DNA of 64,000 bases from Pseudomonas sp. 10S4 (GCF_034344865.1 NZ_CP133774.1:2294001-2358000), one strand, 5' to 3'; positions 38,324-49,300 are shown, counted from the stretch's first letter. Made by a program: numbers and translations. The notes: generated from the sequence alone by a model not told the origin.

Positions 38324-39949
38324 TTAGAGGCTAAACCGTCCAACCATGTTGTTCAGGTCCAGTGCCAGGCGTGACAGCTCGTTGCTCGCAGCACTCGTCT
38401 GATTCGCCCCGGTCGCCGATTGCACCGACAGATCACGGATGTTCACCAGGTTGCGGTCCACTTCACGGGCCACTTGAGCCTGTTCTTCGGCCGCGCTGGC
38501 GATCACCAGGTTGCGTTCGTTGATCTCGACAATCGCACTGTTGATGGTGTCCAGAGACATGCCGGCACCACGCGCGATGTTCAATGTCGATTCCGCGCGT
38601 TCGGTGCTATTACGCATCGAATCCACCGCGTGTTCGGTGCCGCTCTGGATGCTGCCGATCATGCGCTCGATTTCGCTGGTGGACTGCTGAGTCCGGTGCG
38701 CCAGGGCACGAACCTCATCCGCAACCACCGCAAAACCACGTCCGGCTTCACCGGCACGGGCCGCTTCGATGGCCGCGTTCAGGGCCAGCAGGTTGGTCTG
38801 GTCCGCCAGACCGCGAATCACATCCAGCACCTTGCCGATGTCGCGGGATTCGTTGGCCAGGTCGCCAATCAGCGTCGCCGTGCTCTGCACATCGGCGCTC
38901 ATGCGTTCGATGGCACTGACGGTTTCCTGCACCAGGTCACGGCCGTCACCGGCAGAGGTGGTGGCATTTTTCGAGGCTTCGGAAGTGCTCACGGCGTTGC
39001 GGGCGACTTCTTCCACGGCGCTGGTCATTTCGTTGACTGCGGTGGCGGCTTGTTCGATTTCATTGTTCTGCTGAGTCAGGCCGCGAGCACTTTCGTCGGT
39101 GACGCTGTTCAGTTCTTCAGCGGCGGACGCCAGTTGCGTCGCCGAGCCGGAAATCCGTTGCAGGGTGTCGCGCAGTTTGTCCTGCATTTTCGACATGGCC
39201 AGCAGCAAACGGCCCGCTTCATCTTCGCCGTCGACGGTGATCGGACGGGTCAGGTTGCCTTCAGCGATTTCTTCAGCGGCGCTCAATGCATTGGCGATTG
39301 GCTTGGTGATGCTATTGGTCAGCAACCAGGCGAACAGGAACGTCAGTCCGGTGGCGATCACCAGCAGCGTGACAACCAGATTGAAGGCCGAAGCATATTG
39401 ATCGGAGGCCTGCTGGTTGGTGTCGATGGTCTGCTGGGTATTGATTTCCAGCAGGCGGTTCAGCGCGGTGTTGATCGCGTCAGAGTTTGTCAGCAAATCG
39501 GTGTTGAGCAGGGTGCGCAGTTCATCGACCTGATTGTTACGCGACAGCGACTTCATCCGGTCTTCAATCTGGCGATACTGACCCAGCAGCTGCACGTATT
39601 GATCATAGGTCGCACGTTCTTGAGGGCTGCTGATCAGCTTTTCATAAACGGTCTGTGCGGTGCGGATCTGCTGGTTGCGGGTTTCCAGCAGATCGATGGT
39701 TTTCTGCTGAACGTCCGGCTCGCGGTTAACCATCAGGCGATACGACAACACCCGCTGGCGCAGGGTCAACTGAGTGAACTCATCCAGACTCTTGATGCTT
39801 GGCACGCTGTTGGAGGTGATGTCTTCGGCGGCCGCGCGAATCTTGCTCATCTGGTTCAGGGCGAACACACCCAGGATCAGCATCAGAGCGCCAATCAGGG
39901 TAAAACCGAGGAACGCCCGCGGAGCGATATTCATATTACGAAGGGACAT
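38324..39949 (-). CDS. Methyl-accepting chemotaxis protein with 4HB sensor
   Basis: 541 residues: TM1 at about 12-33, a helical periplasmic four-helix-bundle sensor (35-187), TM2 at about 188-212, HAMP (213-265) and a signalling domain. The signalling hairpin tip is [35 protein letters not shown], given here only to mark its start near 375. It senses an unknown ligand and controls CheA at the cell pole. Start ATG 39949. Confidence 0.9.
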   Translation of the reverse strand: MSLRNMNIAPRAFLGFTLIGALMLILGVFALNQMSKIRAAAEDITSNSVPSIKSLDEFTQLTLRQRVLSYRLMVNREPDVQQKTIDLLETRNQQIRTAQTVYEKLISSPQERATYDQYVQLLGQYRQIEDRMKSLSRNNQVDELRTLLNTDLLTNSDAINTALNRLLEINTQQTIDTNQQASDQYASAFNLVVTLLVIATGLTFLFAWLLTNSITKPIANALSAAEEIAEGNLTRPITVDGEDEAGRLLLAMSKMQDKLRDTLQRISGSATQLASAAEELNSVTDESARGLTQQNNEIEQAATAVNEMTSAVEEVARNAVSTSEASKNATTSAGDGRDLVQETVSAIERMSADVQSTATLIGDLANESRDIGKVLDVIRGLADQTNLLALNAAIEAARAGEAGRGFAVVADEVRALAHRTQQSTSEIERMIGSIQSGTEHAVDSMRNSTERAESTLNIARGAGMSLDTINSAIVEINERNLVIASAAEEQAQVAREVDRNLVNIRDLSVQSATGANQTSAASNELSRLALDLNNMVGRFSL

Positions 39950-40223
39950 GGTGTTTACCGAAAAAGCGCATCCGTGCGGGGCTGAGACTGCTGTATGGAT
40001 GACTTATCGGTCATACGACTAAAGTCTTGAGGCACTGCGTGTATTTGTCGCAGGAAGGGCTCGGCGACGAAGTGCAGGAACCAGATCCGCCTATCACAGT
40101 CTTTAAAGTTCGCGAGGAAGGTCGCCCGCCAGGAAAATCAAGGCCTTGCGCCCCAATAACCCTGGCATCGGTGGTGACTTTTCTTTATCGTACGCGCCCT
40201 TTGAAAATGCTTGGAAAATCAAA
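39950..40223. promoter_or_regulatory. Divergent promoter region, chemoreceptor and zapA operon
   Basis: A 274-bp stretch without a convincing gene between divergent starts. An open frame to 40146 exists upstream of the small coiled-coil gene but lacks a ribosome site. No strong operator symmetry was seen. Confidence 0.4.
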
Positions 40224-40454
40224 ATGTTGGAAGCATCCCTTAGCCAATTGGAACAACTGGTCAGCGACCTGGTGCAACAGAACCAGACTCTGCTGGGCAC
40301 CAACCAGACCCTGAGTGCAGAACTGGCCCAGGCCAAGGACGAAAACGAAAGCCTGCAACTGAGCCTGATGGAACAGGAAGAAAAACAAGGCGCCACCGCC
40401 GCCCGCATCCAGGCCTTGGTTGAGCGCGTCAGCGCCGGCCCTGTCAGCGCATGA
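40224..40454 (+). CDS. Small coiled-coil protein of the TIGR02449 / ZapB-like type
   Basis: 76 residues, almost entirely coiled coil (LEASLSQLEQLVSDLVQQNQ, then NQTLSAELAQAKDENESL). Proteins of this kind are encoded next to zapA across Pseudomonas and are thought to help FtsZ-ring organisation. ATG 40224 is preferred over the upstream in-frame codons. The stop overlaps zapA (ATGA). Confidence 0.75.
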   Translation: MLEASLSQLEQLVSDLVQQNQTLLGTNQTLSAELAQAKDENESLQLSLMEQEEKQGATAARIQALVERVSAGPVSA

Positions 40455-40753
40455 ATCATGGCACCGCAGGGGTAAAAGTCGTCTCGATCCTGGGGGAGGA
40501 CTATTCGATCAAGGCGCCGGCCGGGGAAGAGCAAACCCTGCTGGATGCCGCATTGATGTTGAAGGCAGCCCTGGCCGACACCAAAAGGAAGTACCCGACG
40601 CTGATCGGTGACCGCTTGTTGGTGCTGGCGGCGATGAATCTGTGTTCCCAGCAGATCGAAATGAAAAAGCAGCACAAGCTCGAACTCGACCGTTACCAAG
40701 AGCAAGTCAGCGCCACGGTTGAAGTGATCTCCAAGACGATCAATCAGGCCTGA
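40451..40753 (+). CDS. zapA: Cell division protein ZapA
   Basis: 100 residues: an N-terminal beta hairpin domain with VVSILGEDYSIKAPAGEEQTL, then a long C-terminal helix for tetramerisation. It crosslinks FtsZ filaments at mid-cell. It is coupled to the coiled-coil gene. In other Pseudomonas the 6S RNA gene follows zapA; here a chemoreceptor begins 101 bp downstream and no 6S-like structure is evident. Confidence 0.88.
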   Translation: MNHGTAGVKVVSILGEDYSIKAPAGEEQTLLDAALMLKAALADTKRKYPTLIGDRLLVLAAMNLCSQQIEMKKQHKLELDRYQEQVSATVEVISKTINQA

Positions 40754-40769
40754 TCGGCTTTGCGCACAA

Positions 40770-40845
40770 CCAAAGAATAAAATTGTCGTTTGCGTTGTAT
40801 ACAATCGGCACGGCTGTTGCAGTGTTTCAGCCTCTTATTCTTTGG
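40770..40845. promoter_or_regulatory. Inverted repeat and TTGTATACAA palindrome upstream of the second chemoreceptor
   Basis: CCAAAGAATAA (40770-40780) and TTATTCTTTGG (40835-40845) are perfect 11-bp complements enclosing the mcp leader. A 10-bp palindrome TTGTATACAA sits at 40795-40804 and resembles operators of GntR/FadR-type regulators. Together they suggest control of the downstream chemoreceptor. Confidence 0.5.
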
Positions 40846-40854
40846 GGGTGCTCC

Positions 40855-42804
40855 ATGCAGTTCTGGCGACGCAGTATTCAATGGCAGTTGATCCTGAGTA
40901 TGGGCACCGCCCTGCTGGTCAGTATTCTGATCGTGGTTGGCGTTTATACCCTGGTGGTCAACCGCCTCGCCCAGAGTTATCTGGTCGAACAGGCACTGCC
41001 GTCGAGCATCGAAGCGATGCGCAACGACATCGAGCGAATCCTCGTCCAACCCCTCACCGCCGCCAAGGACATCGCCAGCAACAGCATGGTGCGTGACTGG
41101 CTGGCAGCGGGCGAAGACAGTGCCCAGACCGACACCTTCGCGAAGTACCTGGAAGGCATCCGCGCCGAACACAAAGCCTTTACCGCGTTGATTATCGGCA
41201 CGGCTTCAAACCATTACATCACTGAAAAAGGCCTGGACCGGACTCTCAGTCGTTCCAACCCCAAAGACGCCTGGTTCTACTCCTTCCTCGACAGCAATCA
41301 GCCGCGCACCCTCAATATCGACAATGACACCGCGACCGGAGAATTGGCGCTGTTCATCGACCTCAAGGTCGAGCAGGCCGGTAAAGTCGTGGGCGTTGCC
41401 GGCCTCGGGCTGAGCATGAAAGAGCTGTCGGAACTGATCCACAACTTCAACTTCGGTGCGCGCGGCAAGGTCTATCTCGTGCGTTCCGACGGTTTGATCC
41501 AGGTTCACCCTGAGGCGCAATTCAGCGGTAAACGCACACTGGCCGAGCAAATCGGTGCCTCGGCGGCGCAAGCAGTAATGGGTCAGCTCTCTACCTCCAA
41601 AGCGTCTGCCACCAGCAGTTTTACCCGCAATGGCGAAGATTTTCTGGCGTTGAGCCTGCCACTGCGAGATCTCGGTTGGACCCTGGTGGCCGAAGTGCCG
41701 CAATCGCAGATCTACGCCGAGGCCCGTCGGGCCATGTGGATGAGCAGCGGCATCGGCCTGGCGGTGGCGCTGGTGTGTCTGATGTTGGTGGTGTTATTGG
41801 CCCGCGGGATGGTTTGACCGATCCGTCAGGTAACAGCCGCATTGGTAGCTATCGGTAGCGGTGGTGGAGATTTGACCCACAGGTTAGATTCCAGCCGCGC
41901 CGATGAGCTGGGCGACCTGGCGCGAGGCTTCAATCGATTCCTCGAAAGCCAACGCGACATGATCGGCGAAGTGCTGACCACCAGCGAGCGTTTGCGCACC
42001 GCCGTCGGCCAAGTGGCTGCGGTGGTGGACAACACCGCCGAGCGCTCCAGTCGCCAGCAGGAAATGACCGACATGGTCGCTACCGCCGTCCACGAAATGG
42101 GCCTGACCGTACAGGAAATCGCCCAGAACGCTGGCAATGCCGCGGTCGCGTCGCAAACCGCCCGCGATGAAGCGATGCAGGCGCGGGAAGTGGTCGGTGG
42201 TTCAATCCGGCATATTGAAAGCATGTCCGATGAAATCGGCGTCGCGGCCACGGCGGTGGGCGAGTTGGCGCATCAAGTGGCGTCCATCGATCAAGTGCTG
42301 GCTGTGATTCGCGGGATATCCGAGCAGACCAACCTGTTGGCGCTTAATGCTGCGATTGAGGCGGCACGGGCCGGCGACATGGGCCGTGGATTTGCGGTGG
42401 TGGCGGATGAAGTGCGGACCTTGGCGCGGCGCACGCAGTCATCGACGGATGAGATTCAACAGATGATCGGCAGTCTCAAGCAAGGTGCGGAAAATGCCGT
42501 GTCGTCCATGCATTCGGGGCAAGCGGCGACCGGGACTGGTGTTGAGTCGAGCCAGCGCACCGGGACGTCGTTGACCGCGATTACCGGGCAGATCGAGCGC
42601 ATCAGTGACATGAATCATCAAGTGGCGACGGCCACGGAAGAGCAGTCGGCGGTGACGGAGGAGATCAACCGCAATGTGCAGGGGATTTCCGATCTGGCGC
42701 GGGCGACGGCGGGTGAAGTCAGAGCTTGCCGCGAGGATTGTCAGACGTTGCAGCGGTTGGCGGATGATTTGGCGCGGCAGATGGGTGGGTTCAAGTTGAG
42801 TTGA
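40855..42804 (+). pseudogene. Methyl-accepting chemotaxis protein with dCache sensor, interrupted by in-frame TGA
   Basis: Two halves lie in the same frame. Residues 1-320: TM1 (about 13-33), a double-Cache-like periplasmic sensor (35-290, with AWFYSFLDSNQ and GVAGLGLSMKEL) and TM2. Residues 322-650: HAMP ([15 protein letters not shown]) and signalling domain with [23 protein letters not shown] at 41815-41817 falls between GMV and PIRQV, where HAMP domains usually have Arg, consistent with CGA to TGA. As read, translation would stop just after TM2 and give a sensor without output. ATG 40855 (MQFWRRSIQ) follows GGGGGT; the frame open from 40783 is not used. Confidence 0.85.
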
Positions 42805-42823
42805 TGTGTTGTCGGTGCGGGCC

Positions 42824-42850
42824 TCTTCGCGAGCAAGCCCGCTCCCACAT
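42824..42850. repeat. Single REP arm left of the IS110 element
   Basis: CTTCGCGAGCAAGCCCGCTC followed by CCAC, in inverted orientation to the REP at 44233. Together they look like one doublet split by the insertion. Confidence 0.82.
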
Positions 42851-43097
42851 CTATGGTTCCCCCTTTTCTGCAATACTGTTTTTGATGATGTGTTTGGCTT
42901 GCTTTCATCTATCCGGCGTCTGAGTGGAGGTTGGTCCATTCGCGCCTTGATGAGAATCGATGCCCGGCGATCCTAATTACTTGGACGGCCTTTCAGCCGT
43001 GTGGGAGCTCAGGGTTTTCGTCAGGCCGGTTGGCCGTTCACGTCATCTGTTATCCAGCATCGCAAACCAGGTGGGTGGTGCTCGGGTGACAGCGGGG
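42851..43097 (-). ncRNA. Candidate bridge/seeker RNA region of the IS110 element
   Basis: Non-coding 247 bp downstream of the transposase, with short stems visible on the minus strand (GGCCAACCGGCC near 43030 and CGGCTGAAAGGCCG near 42995). IS1111-type elements encode their guide RNA on this side of the transposase. The assignment is by position and family, not by a recognised covariance pattern. Confidence 0.4.
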
Positions 43098-44123
43098 TCA
43101 GGCGTTCATCGCGCCTGGCCCCGCATCGAATTCGGTGTGGTGTGCTGCAATCGCCCAGGCGATTCTCGCCAGTTTGTTGGCCAGTGCGCAGACCACATGA
43201 TTGGAGTGATGGTTGTCCCATAGCCGTCGGACCCAGTCCGCCAGCGCTCCTTTCTGTCGATCCAACTGCATCAGATAGACGCGGGCACACTGGATCAGCA
43301 GGCGTCTCTGGTTTCGGTCACCCCGCTTGCTGATGCCTAAAAGTACGGTTTTTCCGCCCGTGGAGTGTTGTTTGGGCACTAGCCCGATCGAGGCCGAATA
43401 GCCTCGGCCGCACTTGAACTGTTTGCCATCGCCCAACTCGGCAGCCAGGACGCTGGAGGTGATCGGGCCGACACACGGCATCGTCATCAAGCGAACAGCC
43501 AGATCATCTTCAGCGGCTTGGCACTCCACTTCCTTATCCAAAGCCTTGACCTGCTCGTGCAAGTAATTGAAGTGCTCACGCAGCCTGGTCAGTAGTTTTT
43601 TGATGGAATCGGGAAGTGGATGTGCTTCAAGCAGCGCTGGAAGATCTTTGATGGACTTGAAGCCTGGGGCCAAGCTGATTCCGACTTCCAGGAGGGCTGC
43701 GTGAATCCGATTGACGGTAGCAGTACGTTCTTTGATGAACGAATCACGTGTCGAGTTGAGCATGGCCAGCGCCTGCTGAGCCTGATTCTTAGGCGGCACA
43801 AAGCGCATTGTTGGACGAGTTGCAGCCTCGCAGATCGCTTCGGCATCAGCGAAGTCGTTCTTGTTGCTTTTCACATACGGACGCACGAGATGCGGAGCAA
43901 TGAGTTTGGGTATATGCCCCAGTCTTGAGACTTCCTGCGCCATGAAGTGGGCTCCGCCGCAAGCTTCCATCGCAACGGTGCAGGGTTCGAGATTGGCCAG
44001 ATGTTGGATGAGCGCCGCCCGATTAAACTTTTTGCGGTAAAGCTCATGACCACGATCATCTTGTGCATGCAGATGAAAGGTGTGTTTTCCCAGATCGATG
44101 GCGACAATAGCTACTTTGTTCAT
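43098..44123 (-). CDS. IS110-family transposase (DEDD recombinase)
   Basis: 341 residues. The N-terminal RuvC-like DEDD domain shows AIDLGKHTFHLH, VAMEACGGAHF and KNDFADAEAI. The C-terminal Transposase_20 part shows MPCVGPITSS and GYSASIGLVPKQHSTGGK with the conserved serine, then RNQRRLLIQCA. Full length and uninterrupted, so the element may be active. ATG 44123 is preceded by the GCCCCCTGTG inverted repeat region. Confidence 0.92.
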   Translation of the reverse strand: MNKVAIVAIDLGKHTFHLHAQDDRGHELYRKKFNRAALIQHLANLEPCTVAMEACGGAHFMAQEVSRLGHIPKLIAPHLVRPYVKSNKNDFADAEAICEAATRPTMRFVPPKNQAQQALAMLNSTRDSFIKERTATVNRIHAALLEVGISLAPGFKSIKDLPALLEAHPLPDSIKKLLTRLREHFNYLHEQVKALDKEVECQAAEDDLAVRLMTMPCVGPITSSVLAAELGDGKQFKCGRGYSASIGLVPKQHSTGGKTVLLGISKRGDRNQRRLLIQCARVYLMQLDRQKGALADWVRRLWDNHHSNHVVCALANKLARIAWAIAAHHTEFDAGPGAMNA

Positions 44124-44232
44124 GGCAACGGTCTCCGATGAGCCCCCTGTGAAAGCTTAGTGGGTGATCACAGGGGGCGGCGGGGGAGCCATTTCATTAT
44201 TTGACCGCGTTGTGTGGTTGAACGCGGACCAC

Positions 44233-44257
44233 TGTGGGAGCGGGCTTGCTCGCGAAT
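44233..44257. repeat. Single REP arm right of the IS110 element
   Basis: TGTGGGAGCGGGCTTGCTCG followed by CGAA, the complement of the arm at 42824. Confidence 0.82.
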
Positions 44258-44286
44258 GGATTTCTGCACCACCACATTACTTCTGG

Positions 44287-46089
44287 TTAGAACCACTCAT
44301 CCTGCATCCCAAGACACACATCATCCCGCGCCTCAAGAATTGCCAACTCATGGTGACAACCCGGCACTTCCCATGTCAGGAAATACCGCGCCGCTTGCAG
44401 CTTGCCTTTATAGAAGCTCACATCCGCGGCGTTGCCCTTGGCCAGCCCTTCCTCAGCGCGAATCGCCTGTTCCAGCCAGCGCCAGCCAATCACCGTGTGC
44501 CCGAACACTTTCAGGTACAGCGCCGAGTTCGCCAGGCTGCTGTTGACCTTGCCTTGGCCCAGATCCGTCAGCAGGCCGATGGTCACGGTTTGCAGGCGCG
44601 CTACCAGTTTTTCCAGCGGTTCACGCAATGGCGTCAGCGAGTCGTACGCCTGGGCGCGCTCGGCGGTGTTGGCGATCAGTCGAATCAGTTGCTTGAGCCC
44701 GGCGCCGCCGTTCTGCGCCAGTTTGCGGCCGAGCAAGTCCAGCGACTGGATGCCGTGGGTGCCTTCATGGATCGGATTCAGACGGTTATCGCGATAGTAC
44801 TGCTCCACCGGGTATTCGCGGGTGTAGCCGTGGCCGCCGAGGATCTGGATCGCCAGTTCGTTGGCCTTCAGGCAAAACTCCGACGGCCAGGATTTGACGA
44901 TCGGCGTCAGTAAATCCAGCAGCTCATGGGCCTGCTTGCGCTCGGCTTCGGTCTCAAGGGTCGTGGTGTCGTCGAACAGCCGCGCCGCGTACAACCCAAG
45001 ATCGAACGAGCCTTCGACGTAGGCCTTTTGCGTCAGCAACATGCGTTTGACGTCGGCGTGTTGAATGATCGCCACCGGCGCGGTGTTTGGGTCCTTGCTG
45101 TCCGGCACGCGGCCCTGCGGACGCTCGCGGGCGTACTCCAGCGAATACAGATAACCGGCGTAACCGAGCATTACCGCGCCCATGCCGACGCCGATCCGCG
45201 CCTCGTTCATCATCTGGAACATGTAGCTCAAGCCGTGGTGCGGCTTGCCCACCAGATAGCCGATACACTCACCGTTATCGCCGAAGTTCAGCGCGGTGGA
45301 CGTGGTGCCGCGCCAGCCCATCTTGTGGAACAGCCCGGCCAGCAACACGTCGTTGCGCTTGCCGAGGCTGCCATCATCATTGACCAAAAACTTGGGCACG
45401 ATAAACAGCGATATGCCCTTCACGCCGGCCGGGGCGTCCGGCAACTTGGCCAGCACCATGTGCACGATGTTTTCCGACAGCGGATGGTCGCCGCCGGAGA
45501 TGAAGATTTTGTTGCCCTTGAGTCGATAGGTGCCGTCAGACGCAGGCTCCGCCCGTGTGCGGATATCCGACAGCGACGACCCGGCGTGGGGCTCGGTCAG
45601 CGCCATGGTGCCGAAGAAACGCCCGTCGATCATCGGTTGCAGGAAGCGTTGCTTTTGCTCCTCTGTGCCGAAACTTTCGATCAGGTTCGCCGCACCCATG
45701 GTCAGGAATGGGTAAGAGGTCGATGCCGCGTTAGCCGACTGGAAATGCGCAAAGCACGCCTGGGACAGCAGCGTAGGAAGTTGCATGCCGCCGGCGTCGA
45801 AACTTCGCGCGGCGTTGAGGAAACCGGCTTCAAGGAACGCATCCACCGCCGGTTTCACTTCCGGAATCAGAATCGCCTGACCGTTCTCGTAGCGCGGCTC
45901 GTTCTCGTCGCCCTTGCGGTTGTGCGGGGCGAAGAATTTCTCGGCGATGCTGCGGGCGGTGCCGATGGCTGCGTCGAAGGTCTCGCGGTTGTGCTCGGCG
46001 AACCGCTCACGCTGGGTCAGGCCCTCGGCATCGAGGACTTCATACAGCTCGAAAGCCAGATTGCGGGAACTGAGCAGCGTCTCGGACAT
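44287..46089 (-). CDS. Acyl-CoA dehydrogenase (FadE/DmdC-like, long form)
   Basis: 600 residues, the long acyl-CoA dehydrogenase form with an extra C-terminal domain. FAD and substrate motifs include MALTEPHAGSSLSDI, GNKIFISGGDHP and QILGGHGYTREYPVEQYYRDNRL. The catalytic glutamate is probably in the latter block region (HEGTHGIQSLDLLGRK). It oxidises an acyl-CoA to the enoyl-CoA, passing electrons to ETF; the exact chain length, or a methylthio-substrate as in DmdC, cannot be told. It is monocistronic, followed by the IS element. Confidence 0.85.
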   Translation of the reverse strand: MSETLLSSRNLAFELYEVLDAEGLTQRERFAEHNRETFDAAIGTARSIAEKFFAPHNRKGDENEPRYENGQAILIPEVKPAVDAFLEAGFLNAARSFDAGGMQLPTLLSQACFAHFQSANAASTSYPFLTMGAANLIESFGTEEQKQRFLQPMIDGRFFGTMALTEPHAGSSLSDIRTRAEPASDGTYRLKGNKIFISGGDHPLSENIVHMVLAKLPDAPAGVKGISLFIVPKFLVNDDGSLGKRNDVLLAGLFHKMGWRGTTSTALNFGDNGECIGYLVGKPHHGLSYMFQMMNEARIGVGMGAVMLGYAGYLYSLEYARERPQGRVPDSKDPNTAPVAIIQHADVKRMLLTQKAYVEGSFDLGLYAARLFDDTTTLETEAERKQAHELLDLLTPIVKSWPSEFCLKANELAIQILGGHGYTREYPVEQYYRDNRLNPIHEGTHGIQSLDLLGRKLAQNGGAGLKQLIRLIANTAERAQAYDSLTPLREPLEKLVARLQTVTIGLLTDLGQGKVNSSLANSALYLKVFGHTVIGWRWLEQAIRAEEGLAKGNAADVSFYKGKLQAARYFLTWEVPGCHHELAILEARDDVCLGMQDEWF

Positions 46090-46195
46090 GTCGGCCTACC
46101 TTTTTTGGGGATGGGCCGAGTCTAGGCGGGGGAAGGGCGGGGTGAACAGGATGATTGATGAGCGTGATGGTGTGTTGCGGGCAACGCTAATCAAA

Positions 46196-46285
46196 TGTGG
46201 GAGCGGGCTTGCTCGCGAAGGCGGTGTAACAGTCAATGTTGATGTCGACTGACACTCCGCCTTCGCGAGCAAGCCCGCTCCCACA
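46196..46285. repeat. REP doublet between the acyl-CoA dehydrogenase start and putA end
   Basis: Inverted TGTGGGAGCGGGCTTGCTCGCG arms with the GATGTCGACTGACAC spacer. It follows putA in transcription order and can stabilise or end its mRNA. Confidence 0.88.
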
Positions 46286-46334
46286 AGGGTTTCGCATTCC
46301 AGGCGTCCATTGCGGGCGCCTGGTTTGTACCGGT

Positions 46335-49300
46335 TTAGCCGATAGTCATCAAGCTCGCATTACCACCTGCCGCTGCAGTGTTAACGCTCAACGCCCGCTC
46401 GATCACCAGTCGCTCCAGCGCAATGTTGGTCTCGCCCTGGGACAGCCCGTGAACCCCGACAATCGCCCCGGCACGCTTGGCCACTTGCTGGCAAACCGCA
46501 CGCAGTTGATCGGAATGGCCATGATGCAGAACCGCATCAAACACCACTTCGTCCTTGTTCCAGTCGGAAACCAGCTTGATCCTCGCCTGAACTTCCTTCG
46601 GCAGACGTGCGAACAATGCCTTGGTCAGGTCAGCTTCCGGCCATACCGCCGAACCACCTACGGCCAATACCGCTGTCAGTTGAGTCAGCAGATCGCCTTC
46701 AACTTCCGCCAGGCACAGCACGTGTTCCCGTGGCAGGATCGCGTAGCTGTTGCGCTCACCGGTCGGGCCGGCCAGAACACGGGTGATCCCGCTTTGCGAT
46801 TGCGCGGCGAACTGCACGCACAGGGCGCTCAGGTCGGCAAACTTGTTGCTGTCAGCCCAGGTTTGCAGGGCGGTCAGCGGCTTGCTCATGGCATCACGCA
46901 GACGAACGTCCGGCGCCGCGATGGCATCACCGCGAGCGAAGGATTGTTCGATCGCATCGGTAGGACGCGTCGACAGCAGACGGTACAGGTACAGCGGACC
47001 ACCCGCCTTCGGACCCGTGCCCGACAAGCCTTCGCCACCGAACGGTTGCACGCCAACCACCGCGCCCACGATGTTGCGGTTCACGTAGACGTTACCGGCG
47101 TTGACGTTGTCGATCACCTTGGCGATGGTCTCGTCGATGCGGGTGTGCACGCCCAGGGTCAGGCCGTAGCCGGAAGCGTTGATCTGGCCGATCAGTTGAT
47201 CGATGTCTTTACGCTTGTAGCGAACCACGATGCCGAGCACCGGGCCGAAGATCTCCCGTTGCAGCTCGTCGAAGCTCTCCAGTTCGATCAGCGTTGGCAT
47301 CACGAAGGTGCCGCGTTTGACTTCTTCGGCGTCGGCGATGGCCACCTGATACACGTTGCGACCTTTGTCGCGCATGGCCTGAATGTGCTTCTCGATGCCA
47401 GCCTTGGCTTCGGCGTCGATCACCGGGCCGATGTCCACGGACAGGCGCTCCGGGTTGCCGAGACGGCATTCAGCCATGGCGCCCTTGAGCATTTCGATGA
47501 CACGGTCGGCGGAATCTTCCTGCAAGCACAGAACCCGCAGTGCCGAGCAACGTTGACCGGCGCTGTCGAAGGCCGACGACACCACATCAATTACAACTTG
47601 TTCGGTGAGTGCCGAAGAGTCGACGATCATCGCGTTCTGGCCGCCGGTTTCGGCGATCAGCGGAATCGGACGACCCTGTGCATCCAGACGACCGGCGACG
47701 TTGCGTTGCAGCAAGCGAGCGACTTCGGTCGAACCGGTAAACATCACGCCTTTGACCCGATCGTCACCGACCAGACGGGCGCCAACGGTTTCGCCACGGC
47801 CCGGCAACAGTTGCAACACGCCTTCCGGAATCCCGGCTTCGAGCAGCAAGCGCACGGCTTGAGCCGCTACCAGCGGGGTTTGTTCCGCGGGCTTGGCCAG
47901 GACCGGGTTACCGGCGGCCAGCGCCGCAGCAACTTGGCCACTGAAGATTGCCAACGGGAAGTTCCAAGGGCTGATGCAAACCACCGGACCCAATGGGCGA
48001 TGGGCGTCGTTGGTGAAATCGTTGCGTGCCTGCACCGCGTAGTAACGCAGGAAGTCCACGGCTTCGCGCACTTCGGCGATGGCGTTGGCGAAGGTCTTGC
48101 CGGCTTCACGAGCCAGCAGGCCCATCAGTGGCTGAATCTCGCCTTCCATCAAATCGGCGGCACGTTCCAGAATCGCGGCGCGTTCGGCGGGCGGGGTGGC
48201 CTGCCAGATCGGGCCAGCGTTCAGGGCGCACTGGATCGCGTTGTCGACGTCCTCGACGGTCGCTTCTTGTACGTGGCCCACCACGTCACGCAGATCGGAC
48301 GGGTTCAGCACCGGTGCCGGTGCTTCGCTGCTGGAGGCGCAACCTAGCATCGGCGCAGCTTTCCAGCTGTTGTGAGCGCTGGCCAGCAGCGCGCAGGACA
48401 GCGAAGCCAGACGATGTTCGTTGGCCATGTCGATGCCGCTGGAGTTGGCGCGCTCGGCACCATAAAGGTCGCGCGGTAGCGGGATGCGCGGGTGCGGCAG
48501 ACCGAAGCCGCCTTCCACCGTGGCCATCTGCTCGATGCTGGCCACTGGATCGGCCACCAACGCCTGAATCGAGATCGACTGATCGGCAATCTGGTTGACG
48601 AACGAGGTGTTCGCACCGTTTTCCAGCAGACGACGCACCAGGTACGCCAACAGTGTTTCGTGAGTGCCGACAGGTGCGTACACGCGGCACGGACGGTTCA
48701 ACTTGCCTTCGGAAACTTTGCCTACAACCTGTTCGTACAGCGGTTCGCCCATGCCGTGCAGGCATTGGAACTCGTACTGACCGGGGTAATAGTTCTGACC
48801 GGCGATGTGGTAAATGGCCGACAGGGTGTGGGCGTTGTGCGTGGCGAATTGCGGGTAGATGACTTCCGGCACCGACAGCAATTTGCGCGCGCAAGCAATG
48901 TAGGAAACGTCGGTGTAAACCTTGCGGGTGTAGACCGGATAGCCTTCCAGTCCTTCGACTTGGGCGCGTTTGATTTCGCTGTCCCAGTACGCGCCTTTTA
49001 CCAGACGGATCATCAGGCGATGACGGCTGCGGCGAGCGAGGTCGATCACATAGTCGATCACGTACGGGCAACGCTTCTGGTAGGCCTGGATCACAAAACC
49101 GATGCCGTTCCAGCCCGTCAGCTGCGGTTCGAAGCACAGGCGCTCAAGCAGATCCAGCGACAGCTCGAGACGGTCGGCTTCTTCGGCGTCGATGTTCAGG
49201 CCGATGTCGTATTGCTTGGCCAGCAGGGTCAGCGACAGCAGGCGCGGGTACAACTCGTCCATCACACGCTCGTACTGCGCACGGCTGTAACGCGGGTGCA

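Larger units (their letters stand above)
42851..44232 (-). mobile_element. IS110-family (IS1111-like) insertion sequence
   Basis: About 1.38 kb between two REP arms, containing one transposase gene and longer non-coding DNA on its 3' side (247 bp) than on its 5' side (109 bp), which fits the IS1111 group. A GCCCCCTGTG/CACAGGGGGC inverted repeat lies just upstream of the transposase at 44142-44178. Exact ends cannot be fixed from one copy; the REP arms give outer limits. Several IS110-family elements are known to target REP palindromes. Confidence 0.75.

Noticed and set aside
41815..41817. TGA in the chemoreceptor as a selenocysteine codon
   Set aside because: Chemoreceptors are not selenoproteins, the position is a HAMP arginine in relatives, and no SECIS-like hairpin follows.
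42824..44257. The flanking REP arms as terminal inverted repeats of the IS
   Set aside because: They match the genome-wide REP core seen at many other places in the window and IS110 elements lack classic terminal inverted repeats.
46236..48347. Open frame of 703 codons opposite putA
   Set aside because: It begins in a REP element and runs antisense to the conserved aldehyde dehydrogenase part of putA.
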